Assembly (NCBI RefSeq): GCF_001482195.1
Contig: NZ_KQ759763.1
Coordinates: 2,121,101 to 2,185,100, forward strand
Source of the DNA: Luteimonas abyssi
GTDB lineage: Bacteria; Pseudomonadota; Gammaproteobacteria; Xanthomonadales; Xanthomonadaceae
Direction: 5' to 3'
DNA: 64,000 bases
The position numbers and the translations under genes were made by a program. The notes beneath the pieces were generated by a model. That model had not been told where the DNA came from and did not search any database. It worked only from the letters and a program-made list of their open reading frames with translations. Shown one piece after another: positions 55,777 through 62,671 of this stretch; positions within the stretch are counted from its first letter, which is position 1; each line of letters starts with the position of its first letter.

Positions 55777-56160
55777 ATGGGGTTCACGGCATTCAAAAGA
55801 GAGCGGCGGGTAAGGCGGGTGCTTCGCTCCCTCGCCGGGCAGCGCGTTGTCGCTGTTCTTCAACCAGGAAGCGTGTGGCTCATCGAGAATGCACCAGAGC
55901 TCCCCGGCAAAGAGGAGGCGATCACCACTTGCCTTATGCGCGGCTGGGTTGAGGTGCTTCAGGACGCAGTGCCAAAAGGCCAGTTGGGCCCGGACGGTCT
56001 GCCAGATCGCAACGATCCGTTCAAAGGACACGGCACCATCTATCGCATCACGGACTCTGGGTGGGCTGTGATCAATCGCACCCATACTTGGGTCATGGCT
56101 ACATTCGCAGTGTCTTTGCTTGCACTTGTAGCAGTTGTTCTGCAAATGTGGCAGCAATGA
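55777..56160 (+). CDS. Cassette 2: C-terminally membrane-anchored unknown protein
   Basis: 127 residues, not recognised. A basic N-terminus (KRERRVRRVLRSLAGQRVV) leads to a soluble domain with GSVWLIENAPELPGKEEAITTCLMRGWVEVL and IYRITDSGWAVIN, then a single C-terminal membrane helix TWVMATFAVSLLALVAVVLQMW. This topology places the domain in the cytoplasm, anchored by its tail. ATG 55777 lies 8 bp into the cassette region after attC1, with a weak AAG-rich ribosome site. Confidence 0.78.
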   Translation: MGFTAFKRERRVRRVLRSLAGQRVVAVLQPGSVWLIENAPELPGKEEAITTCLMRGWVEVLQDAVPKGQLGPDGLPDRNDPFKGHGTIYRITDSGWAVINRTHTWVMATFAVSLLALVAVVLQMWQQ

Positions 56161-56161
56161 G

Positions 56162-56221
56162 TGCTAACAATTCATTCAAGCCGAACCCGCTTCGCGGGTC
56201 GGCTTAATTCAAGCGTTAGGC
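56162..56221 (+). repeat. attC2
   Basis: 60-bp attC with the same AACCCGCTTCGCGGGT centre as attC1; R'' TGCTAAC deviates from RYYYAAC, R' GTTAGGC is canonical. Confidence 0.93.
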
Positions 56222-56222
56222 T

Positions 56223-56570
56223 GTGAAGAAATATCGGGCAACCATAGACGAGCAAGTGATAGAGGCATGGGCCGCCAAGACCGCGCGCTTCAATCGAAGC
56301 TATGGTCGCGCTCAGGTGATTCTTTTCATCGCGCTCCTAGGAGCCGTTGTTTGCCTGCTTTATGCGCCCTCTTCTTTGCTCACAGTACTGGCATTCTTTC
56401 TTGGATTCGCCCTGGTTGTCCTACAACTGCATGCAAAAGCAAATCTCTTGTGCCCAAACTGCAATAGGCCTCCGGATGGGCACTTTGCGCGTGGCACCGC
56501 CGAAGATTCGGACATGTGCGTTCACTGTTATTACTGGTTGCGTCGGCCTTGGCCCAAGAGTGAGAGTTAG
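56223..56570 (+). CDS. Cassette 3: membrane protein with C-terminal zinc-ribbon
   Basis: 115 residues, not recognised as a family. Two hydrophobic helices (about 33-48 and 51-68: VILFIALLGAVVCLLY and LLTVLAFFLGFALVVLQL) are followed by a cytoplasmic CxxC...CxxC zinc-ribbon (LCPNCNRPPDG ... MCVHCYYWLRR). Start is GTG 56223, immediately after the recombination point, so the ribosome site must come partly from the preceding attC; this is common in cassettes. Confidence 0.75.
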   Translation: MKKYRATIDEQVIEAWAAKTARFNRSYGRAQVILFIALLGAVVCLLYAPSSLLTVLAFFLGFALVVLQLHAKANLLCPNCNRPPDGHFARGTAEDSDMCVHCYYWLRRPWPKSES

Positions 56571-56630
56571 GCCTAACAATTCATTCAAGCCGACACCGCT
56601 TCGCGGCGCGGCTTAATTCAGGCGTTAGAC
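56571..56630 (+). repeat. attC3
   Basis: 60-bp attC, R'' GCCTAAC, centre ACACCGCTTCGCGGCG, R' GTTAGAC. One stem position (A in the left arm) does not match the right arm. Confidence 0.93.
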
Positions 56631-56957
56631 ATGTTCAGGACACATCTTCGCTGCCCGCACTGCCGTAGCGAAATCTCGCTTGAAGAGGCGAGATCTACTA
56701 TTCCTGCTATCCCTTTACCGGGGCAAAGCACCACACTCAAGAAGGTTTCTCTGGTGTATACCGTTTGCCCGAAGTGCAGGCGTGACTTCCAGGTCAAAGG
56801 AGAGCGACTAGCAGCCTTCGTCATTCTTGTTGTTGTGTTCCTGCTCCTTGGAGTCAGCTTCTTTGTAGATTCTTTGATTCCGCTCGCACTTGCCGCAGCC
56901 ACATTGATCTTCCAGAAAAAGATCATGCAGACTCTTATCCGGGCAGCACATGCCTAA
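56631..56957 (+). CDS. Cassette 4: zinc-ribbon membrane protein
   Basis: 108 residues, not recognised. An N-terminal zinc-ribbon with two CxxC knuckles (LRCPHCRSEIS and YTVCPKCRRDF) is followed by one or two membrane helices (AFVILVVVFLLLGVSFFVDSLIPLALAAATLIF) and a basic tail. Mirror-image layout of the cassette 3 product (ribbon first, helices after). ATG 56631 follows the recombination point directly; stop TAA is inside R'' of attC4. Confidence 0.76.
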   Translation: MFRTHLRCPHCRSEISLEEARSTIPAIPLPGQSTTLKKVSLVYTVCPKCRRDFQVKGERLAAFVILVVVFLLLGVSFFVDSLIPLALAAATLIFQKKIMQTLIRAAHA

Positions 56958-57011
56958 CAATTCATTCAAGCCGACGCCGCTTCGCGGCGCGGCTTAATTC
57001 AGGCGTTAGGC
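56952..57011 (+). repeat. attC4
   Basis: 60-bp attC, R'' GCCTAAC, centre ACGCCGCTTCGCGGCG, R' GTTAGGC. Commonest form in the array. Confidence 0.94.
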
Positions 57012-57020
57012 CGCAGAACC

Positions 57021-57476
57021 ATGTCCGATCAACTTCGCCATCTCAACCGCGCCCACTTGGACGGCCAGTCTAAGTACACCTACTTTCTTCTTGCGGCCAC
57101 AGGTGCGGCACTTGGCTACGCGCTACAGAAAATTGACGGTTCCACTTTCCACTGGACAGTATATTTCGGCCTTACGGCGGTGGGCTGTTGGCTATTTAGC
57201 TTCCTGCTCGGTTGCATGCATCTCACAAGCATACAGTCCGCTATTGGAAAGAACTTTGAGTACGTGCAGTTTCGGGAAGGATCGCATCCTATTCAACGAA
57301 TGCAGCCTCAAGTTACTGCAATGGCCTGCGAAGCGCTTCTCGAGGGAATGCATCGCGCAAACAGCCGGGCTCATAGAGCATACCAATGGCAATTTAGGTT
57401 TCTCGCTTTAGGGGTTCTCTCATTTGTCGCGTGGCGCGTATTGGTTCTTCTTGGGCATGGCGCGTCAGCGGCCTAA
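57021..57476 (+). CDS. Cassette 5: integral membrane protein of unknown function
   Basis: 151 residues, not recognised. Hydrophilic N-terminus (MSDQLRHLNRAHLDGQSKY) then helices at about 20-37, 46-66 and 127-146, with a soluble segment between the second and third containing IQSAIGKNFEYVQFREGSHPIQRMQPQV. The pattern resembles small SLATT-like membrane proteins in having two helices followed by a helical soluble part, but the match is not strong enough to claim. Stop overlaps attC5. Confidence 0.74.
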   Translation: MSDQLRHLNRAHLDGQSKYTYFLLAATGAALGYALQKIDGSTFHWTVYFGLTAVGCWLFSFLLGCMHLTSIQSAIGKNFEYVQFREGSHPIQRMQPQVTAMACEALLEGMHRANSRAHRAYQWQFRFLALGVLSFVAWRVLVLLGHGASAA

Positions 57477-57530
57477 CAATTCATTCAAGCCGACGCCGCT
57501 TCGCGGCGCGGCTTAATTCAGGCGTTAGGC
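57471..57530 (+). repeat. attC5
   Basis: 60-bp attC identical in plan to attC4; R'' GCCTAAC, R' GTTAGGC. Confidence 0.94.
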
Positions 57531-57546
57531 TTGCAGAGAAACAACG

Positions 57547-57849
57547 ATGCGACTGCCAGTTCAAATAGCCCTTGTTGCTGCTTTATCGCTTACTGCCGGC
57601 TGCTCCGACGTCGATAAAGACTATTTTCCTTACAAAATGACAGGGTTAGATTCGTGGCTTCACGATCCTGCTACTGGCGAAGATTATTTGACAGGGTTTA
57701 CCGCTGCCAGCTATAGGGACCGACAGAGCGCCCTCAACTCATGCGCCGCTCAAGCAGCTACAGCTGCGGCTGCACGGCGACTTGATGATTGGGGCTATAT
57801 TTGCTGCACAGTAACGGAGAAGTCTCAATGTGCAACAAAGGTTCGCTAG
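57547..57849 (+). CDS. Cassette 6: small lipoprotein
   Basis: 100 residues, not recognised beyond a lipoprotein signal: MRLPVQIALVAALSLTAGC with lipobox LTAGC (Cys19). The mature part has three further cysteines, one in ALNSCAAQ and a pair in GYICCTVTEKSQC, which may form disulfides in the periplasm. The aspartate after the lipid cysteine is at position +3 (CSD), so the sorting signal is ambiguous by the +2 rule. ATG 57547 has AGAGAAAC upstream, a weak ribosome site. Confidence 0.78.
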   Translation: MRLPVQIALVAALSLTAGCSDVDKDYFPYKMTGLDSWLHDPATGEDYLTGFTAASYRDRQSALNSCAAQAATAAAARRLDDWGYICCTVTEKSQCATKVR

Positions 57850-57862
57850 TCATAGGCAGCAA

Positions 57863-57922
57863 GCCTAACAATTCATTCAAGCCGATGCCGCTTCGCGGCA
57901 CGGCTTAATTCAGGCGTTAGCT
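57863..57922 (+). repeat. attC6
   Basis: 60-bp attC, R'' GCCTAAC, centre ATGCCGCTTCGCGGCA with a T-A pair in place of C-G, R' GTTAGCT. Confidence 0.93.
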
Positions 57923-57937
57923 GCCTCAGGGGGATTC

Positions 57938-58678
57938 ATGCCAGCTTTTGCAGTCGGGGATAGGGTCTATGTGCCATGCCTACTTGTGCCAGAGCTTGAA
58001 AATCAGGATACCGCTCTCTACAAGACAAAAATTTCATCTGTCAACGCGAATTCCGCGACTGTAGAGCTGCCAGGCGGCGCTGTTTCAAAGGCCATTGGAG
58101 TAAGCCGACTTCACTCAGACGTTGGTATTCTCATCATCAACATCGGCGACTTCGTAAGCGAGTCTGCGCTACTTGATCCACTATCAAAATCGGTCTTGCA
58201 GTTCTGTCGCCTGCTCGTTCCGGACGATCAGGTTGCTGCCGTAAAAGTCCGCAGCGTTGCTGAGCTGAAAGCCTACTGGAGTAAGAACCACAAAGCTTAC
58301 ACACACATTATCCTTGTCGGACATGGAGACAAGGACGGGCTCGGCTTTGGCGTGGATGGTGACGTTGATCTTCCAGCTCTAGATGACACCTTCAAAGACC
58401 GTGGCGCAAAGTCAAAATCATTCATATCTTTATGTTGCAAAACAGGTCGCGCAGACTTCGGAAAAAAATTCTCCCAATTCACAATATGTAAAAGTTTGGC
58501 GGCGCCATTTCATTCGGTGCATGGTGCGACAGCTTCGCAATTTTGCCAAACCATGCTCACTTGGATGCTGCTTGAGGGAAGAACCACAAAAGTTGCATTC
58601 AAGAGCGCACGTGAATCGGTTACCGGCGCTGTCAGTTTTCGCCTCTGGCAAAACGGAACGCTGTCGGCAGGCAGCTAA
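57938..58678 (+). CDS. Cassette 7: CHAT/caspase-like putative protease
   Basis: 246 residues, largest cassette product. Residues 1-60 look like a small beta-barrel (VGDRVYVPCLLVPEL ... SVNANSATVELPGGAVSKAIG). Residues about 100-240 have the clan CD pattern: strand then His129 in THIILVGHGDKDGLGFG and strand then Cys166/167 in KSFISLCCKTGRADFGKKF, ending in an ALLxGxxxxxAxxxAR-like helix (LTWMLLEGRTTKVAFKSARESV). That is the layout of CHAT proteases. No adaptor or substrate gene is next to it. Family call is by eye; ATG 57938 has CAGGGGGA upstream. Confidence 0.65.
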   Translation: MPAFAVGDRVYVPCLLVPELENQDTALYKTKISSVNANSATVELPGGAVSKAIGVSRLHSDVGILIINIGDFVSESALLDPLSKSVLQFCRLLVPDDQVAAVKVRSVAELKAYWSKNHKAYTHIILVGHGDKDGLGFGVDGDVDLPALDDTFKDRGAKSKSFISLCCKTGRADFGKKFSQFTICKSLAAPFHSVHGATASQFCQTMLTWMLLEGRTTKVAFKSARESVTGAVSFRLWQNGTLSAGS

Positions 58679-58732
58679 CAATTGATTCAAGCCGACGCCG
58701 CTTCGCGGCGCGGCTTAATTCTGGCGTAAGGC
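58673..58732 (+). repeat. attC7 (R' core mutated)
   Basis: 60-bp attC with L'' GATTCAAGCCG, the usual CGCCGC/GCGGCG centre and L' CGGCTTAATTCT, but R' reads GTAAGGC in place of GTTAGGC. The changed second T of the core should impair exchange. Confidence 0.9.
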
Positions 58733-58757
58733 GGCAGGCATCTTTTTCGGTGTGGTC

Positions 58758-58973
58758 ATGCGATTGCTTTGGGCACATTGGCTGACGGACACTTGGTTGG
58801 GGCTCGATCGGAGAGATCAATTGGCAAGCGCTGCATCGGACGCACTACGTGACATTCAATTGGCTGGCTTGCCAGTAAGGTCGGCGACTTGCTTTGGGCA
58901 TCGCTGGCCTAACAACTCAATCAAGCCTAACTGGCTTCGCCAGTCGGCTTATTTCGGGCGTTATGCCTCATGA
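58758..58973 (+). CDS. Cassette 8: doubtful small ORF reading through its attC
   Basis: Cassette 58727-58960 has no convincing gene. The only open frame, from ATG 58758, gives 71 residues, MRLLWAHWLTDTWLGLDRRD onward, whose last 19 residues (PNNSIKPNWLRQSAYFGRYAS region) are translation of attC8. No good ribosome site is seen. It could be a real short peptide or a non-coding cassette. Confidence 0.3.
   Translation: MRLLWAHWLTDTWLGLDRRDQLASAASDALRDIQLAGLPVRSATCFGHRWPNNSIKPNWLRQSAYFGRYAS
58907..58966 (+). repeat. attC8 (divergent centre)
   Basis: 60-bp attC with R'' GCCTAAC, L'' AATCAAGCC, centre ACTGGCTTCGCCAGT, L' CGGCTTATTTCG and R' GTTATGC. Stem arms ACTGGC/GCCAGT differ from other copies but still pair perfectly. 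Confidence 0.9.
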
Positions 58974-59431
58974 GCAATGACCCGACAGCCAAAGTTCTGT
59001 TTCGCGTCCCGGATGATGAGGGCGAAGCGACGGTTGAGACTCTTTGGGCTGTTCCGCTCGGCGGTGACCGATACACGTTGGACAACTCGCCCTTTTATGC
59101 TTACGGCGTCTCTTGGCGGGATACAGTCTTTGCGCCCGTTGACCCGCAAGAGGGCTTGCCCACATTCCAGTCGGTTGTTTCAAAGTCTGGCAATCGCACC
59201 GTGCGGGTCATCTTTGACCCGCCTGTTGCTCCCGGCAATCACTCAGATCAAGTACTCCAAGGTCTGGTAGCGCTCGGCTGCAGCTATGAGGGCGCCAATC
59301 CTAAGTATCTATCGGTCAACATACCGCCCGACGTCGAGTTACAAGAGGTGCGCTCATACCTTGTCCAGCAAGACGCGCAGTGGGAGCATGCAGATCCAAC
59401 TTATGTGTCGCTATTCCCGGATGAGGTATAA
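58970..59431 (+). CDS. Cassette 9: DUF4265 family protein
   Basis: 153 residues matching DUF4265: KVLFRVPDDEGEATVETLWAVPLGGDRYTLDNSPFYAYGVSWRDTVFA is the characteristic opening (svE-LWA, LDN-PFyAyGvs-gD). The C-terminal half (VRVIFDPPVAPGNHSDQVLQGLVALGCSYEGANPKYLSVNIPP) fits the same family, in which function is unknown. Soluble and acidic. ATG 58970 is 10 bp after the recombination point. Families of this kind are scattered and often cargo of mobile DNA. Confidence 0.82.
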   Translation: MSNDPTAKVLFRVPDDEGEATVETLWAVPLGGDRYTLDNSPFYAYGVSWRDTVFAPVDPQEGLPTFQSVVSKSGNRTVRVIFDPPVAPGNHSDQVLQGLVALGCSYEGANPKYLSVNIPPDVELQEVRSYLVQQDAQWEHADPTYVSLFPDEV

Positions 59432-59485
59432 CCACTCGTCCAAACCGACGCCGCTTCGCGGCGCGGCTTAACTCAAGCGTTGGGT
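59426..59485 (+). repeat. attC9
   Basis: 60-bp attC with degenerate left half (GTATAACCACTCGTCCAAACCG), usual centre, L' CGGCTTAACTCA and R' GTTGGGT. It is the only intact site with TTAACTCA, the variant favoured by the IS110 guide. Confidence 0.9.
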
Positions 59486-59500
59486 CGGAGGAGATTATTC

Positions 59501-59719
59501 ATGAGTGACTGGGACGCCACGCTTCAAGACCATCAGGCTGTCGAAGCGGCAGGCTTACATCGAACCTACAAATTAGCTGCATCGACCACCCTTGCTTCTT
59601 TGCGCTACCTCCAGCATCTCGGCGCTGAGCTTGAGAAGCCTGTGGATGAGATCACTCGCGAAGAGATTATCGCCGCCTTCAAAGCAGAGGATGTGCGGTT
59701 CCGTGGGCCAGCGGCCTAA
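59501..59719 (+). CDS. Cassette 10: unknown 72-residue protein
   Basis: Small acidic helical protein, not recognised (MSDWDATLQDHQAVEAAGLHRTYKL, LASLRYLQHLGAELEKPVDEITREEIIAAFKAED). GGAGGA 8 bp upstream makes ATG 59501 the start; a longer reading from 59480 begins inside the recombination core and is less likely. The stop TAA lies in R'' of attC10. Confidence 0.78.
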   Translation: MSDWDATLQDHQAVEAAGLHRTYKLAASTTLASLRYLQHLGAELEKPVDEITREEIIAAFKAEDVRFRGPAA

Positions 59720-59773
59720 CAATTCATTCAAGCCGATACCGCTTCGCGGCATAGCTTAATTCAAGCGTTAGAC
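59714..59773 (+). repeat. attC10
   Basis: 60-bp attC, centre ATACCGCTTCGCGGCAT (stem A-T, T-A compensated), L' ATAGCTTAATTCA, R' GTTAGAC. Confidence 0.92.
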
Positions 59774-60370
59774 ATGCCAAGAAAAACTCCTGCGTTGCGA
59801 GCTTTGGAAAAGAACATCCTGAAGTTTAGAGCGCTTCAGATTGTCCTGCTGCTGCACCACGTCGAAGCACTTAAATCCTATGTGTTTGGTTCGATTGAGG
59901 TGACGGAAAGCATCTTTACAAAGAGCAAGCTTGATTCGCCGCGCCATCAACCCGCGAGTAAGCGAGGTTGGAAAAAGCTGGTGGAGATCGGAATACTCAC
60001 AGTCGATGAAAGTAATGACATACAAAGTATCATTAGCATCCGGAACGATATAGGGCATCGCGCCCATAACCTCTTCTGTGACATATCTGGCCCGGAGTTC
60101 GTACTTGATTCGGACCCTGCGTATGACTATCGCGCACTGCAAAGGCTCAGCGCTTACCGGACCAAGATTGAGTCTGGTATGCGCACGCATTTCGTACAGG
60201 AAATCGGCTTTAGAGAGCTGTCCTTTGAACAGGCAGAACTAACACTGCTAGAGGAGTTGCGGCGTCTAGACCGCCGCATTAACAGGCAAATGGAGGCACG
60301 CCGCCGACAGATCACGGAGGGCATGCCTAACAACTCATTCAAGCCGACGCCGCTTCGCGGCGCGGCTTAA
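59774..60370 (+). CDS. Cassette 11: HEPN-like protein with attC-encoded tail
   Basis: 198 residues, alpha-helical, cytosolic. The segment SNDIQSIISIRNDIGHRAHNLF has Arg90-Asn-x3-His95, the R-x4-H motif (Asn after Arg) of HEPN ribonucleases, near mid-protein as expected for a four-helix bundle. Family call is by eye. The C-terminal 14 residues (PNNSFKPTPLRGAA) are translated from attC11, and the stop lies within the site. ATG 59774 is directly after the recombination point. No partner antitoxin (MNT, etc.) lies beside it. Confidence 0.6.
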   Translation: MPRKTPALRALEKNILKFRALQIVLLLHHVEALKSYVFGSIEVTESIFTKSKLDSPRHQPASKRGWKKLVEIGILTVDESNDIQSIISIRNDIGHRAHNLFCDISGPEFVLDSDPAYDYRALQRLSAYRTKIESGMRTHFVQEIGFRELSFEQAELTLLEELRRLDRRINRQMEARRRQITEGMPNNSFKPTPLRGAA

Positions 60371-60384
60371 TTCAAGCGTTAGGC
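60325..60384 (+). repeat. attC11
   Basis: 60-bp attC, R'' GCCTAAC, L'' ACTCATTCAAGCCG, centre ACGCCGCTTCGCGGCG, R' GTTAGGC. Encodes the C-terminus of the upstream protein. Confidence 0.93.
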
Positions 60385-60394
60385 CGCACGCCAA

Positions 60395-60964
60395 ATGGAT
60401 CAGTTAATTCAACTCCTTAGTGCGAACAACGGCGCAGCAGCGGCGGCAGGCGCGATCGCCAGTGCGGTCGCCGCAGCTCTAGCCGCACTGGTTTCTGCCA
60501 TCTCTGTAGCCATATCAATCTGGGCGGTAATAACCCAAAGAAAACACAATCGCCTCTCAGTGCGGCCCTTGGCGGAAGTTACCGTAGCCGATTACGAGGA
60601 TTGCTTACGCGTAAAGCTAAGAAACCACGGCGTCGGACCAATGCTAGTCAAGTCGCTTGACGTTACCCATGCAGTAACTACGAAGCAGAGTATCCTGGAG
60701 TGGATGCCAGATCTTCCAGGCGGGATATGCTGGAGAAACTTTGCCGGTGCTATTGGCGGAAGGTCATTGGCGCCGGGCGGGGAGATTGTGCTTCTCGAGC
60801 TCTGTGGGGACGAGGGGGATCATAGTTTTGCTTCCGCCAGAGACATCATTCGTAGTTCGCTAGCGCCTCTCTCGCTGACGGTGTCTTACACTGATATCTA
60901 CGATAGAGACATGCCATCTTATGTAAAAGCATTGTCATGGTTCGGTCGCGCAAGTGCGGCCTAA
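60395..60964 (+). CDS. Cassette 12: N-terminally anchored unknown protein
   Basis: 189 residues, not recognised. An Ala-rich N-terminal helix (about 15-47: AAAAGAIASAVAAALAALVSAISVAISIWAVI) is followed by TQRKHNRLSVRPLAEVTVADYEDCLRVKLRNHGVGPMLVKSLDV, an Ig-like beta segment seen in many small membrane-anchored proteins. Positive TQRKHN after the helix puts the domain in the cytoplasm. Its attC is split by an IS. Confidence 0.74.
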   Translation: MDQLIQLLSANNGAAAAAGAIASAVAAALAALVSAISVAISIWAVITQRKHNRLSVRPLAEVTVADYEDCLRVKLRNHGVGPMLVKSLDVTHAVTTKQSILEWMPDLPGGICWRNFAGAIGGRSLAPGGEIVLLELCGDEGDHSFASARDIIRSSLAPLSLTVSYTDIYDRDMPSYVKALSWFGRASAA

Positions 60965-61009
60965 CAATTCATTCAAGCCGATGCCGCTTCACGGCACGGC
61001 TTAACTCAG
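60959..61009 (+). repeat. attC12, left part (interrupted by IS)
   Basis: First 51 bp of a 60-bp attC (R'' GCCTAAC, centre ATGCCGCTTCACGGCA, L' CGGCTTAACTC, then AG). The remaining 9 bp, GCGTTAGGC, follow the IS at 62173-62181; joined they restore an intact site of the standard length. Confidence 0.93.
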
Positions 61010-61032
61010 CAACTGTCTTGCGCTCCGCCTGT

Positions 61033-61974
<942 letters not shown>

Positions 61975-61998
61975 CTAGAGTTGGACGGTCGAGAGCAT

Positions 61999-62133
61999 CG
62001 CGCCCGGGCCCACGCTTATCGGTACGAGGTTCGCCTCGTGCAACTGTCCGGGCGCAGGGCGCGAGATCCGGCGTGTGGCCCCTGCTGAGTTACGGTGCTG
62101 CTACACCGGGGCGTTATCGGGCGCACACGCCGG
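61999..62133 (-). ncRNA. Predicted bridge RNA (target- and donor-binding hairpins)
   Basis: In the 208-bp non-coding 5' end, transcribed leftward. Hairpin 1 (62068-62133): perfect 10-bp outer stem (62068-62077 with 62124-62133) plus a 4-bp extension, apical stem 62093-62097/62104-62108, and two internal-loop strands reading in RNA sense GATAACGCCC and TAACTCAGCA. These match the attC flanks TAACGCC and, as complement, CTGAGTTA. Hairpin 2 (61999-62063): apical stem ACGAGG/CCTCGT, one loop strand GGACAGTTGC matching the IS right end GACAGTTGC. The second donor strand is not clear by eye. Confidence 0.72.
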
Positions 62134-62198
62134 GCTCTCGGCACCTACAGTAGGGAAACTGGAAGACATGAGGCGTTAGGCATCACAAGGAATAGCTC

Positions 62199-62444
62199 AT
62201 GGAACTTATAGATCTACTTAAGGCGTCGCAGAGCGGAGTTTGTGCTTATAAGGAAGGGGATAAGGACTTTAACGACGTAATCCGAATTCTTGACAGTGAA
62301 GGAAATGGGCTGTTCAAGAACCCAATCAGAACAATCACCACTGAAAGGGACGGAGAGCTTGGCCGTTGCACAGCAGTCGAGCTAAAAGGCGGTCTCAACA
62401 CCTTCGGTTTAATGGCACTTGAGAAGCTAACAGGTGATGCCTAA
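62199..62444 (+). CDS. Cassette 13: unknown 81-residue protein
   Basis: Small soluble protein, not recognised (MELIDLLKASQSGVCAYKEGDKDFNDVIRI, ERDGELGRCTAVELKGGLNTFGLMALEKL). AAGGAAT upstream of ATG 62199 is a fair ribosome site. It is separated from the rest of the array by the IS, so promoter activity from attI cannot easily reach it; an IS-borne promoter would be needed. Confidence 0.76.
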   Translation: MELIDLLKASQSGVCAYKEGDKDFNDVIRILDSEGNGLFKNPIRTITTERDGELGRCTAVELKGGLNTFGLMALEKLTGDA

Positions 62445-62489
62445 CAATTCATTCAAGCCGACGCCGCTTCGCGGCGCGGTTTAACTCAG
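62439..62489 (+). repeat. attC13, left part (right part lost)
   Basis: 51 bp of an attC (R'' GCCTAAC, centre ACGCCGCTTCGCGGCG, GGTTTAACTC then AG), cut at the same position as attC12. No R' box is found beyond the truncated IS. Confidence 0.9.
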
Positions 62490-62671
62490 CAACTGTCTTG
62501 CGCTCCGCCTGTTCAGACCGCTATCGACGATCCTGCCGCGACGCGCAGTTCGTCCCGTCGCCTGGCATTGACGATCGTCAGTAGCCTCCGCATGCAGGCA
62601 ACCAACGCGACCTTTCCGAGTTTTCCGCGCGCCCTGAGTTGCTGCTAGTGCGAACGCATCGTCGGATCCCG
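62490..62671 (-). mobile_element. Truncated second copy of the IS110 element
   Basis: About 182 bp matching 61010-61191 with roughly ten substitutions, covering the IS right end and the C-terminal ~50 codons of the transposase; the reading frame differs at the start codon end because it simply stops at GTCGGATCCC. Not functional. Confidence 0.9.

Noticed and set aside
59286..59471. Small frames ending in KPTPLRGAA at 56347-56616 and 59286-59471
   Set aside because: Out of frame with the cassette genes they overlap; only the attC tail looks familiar.
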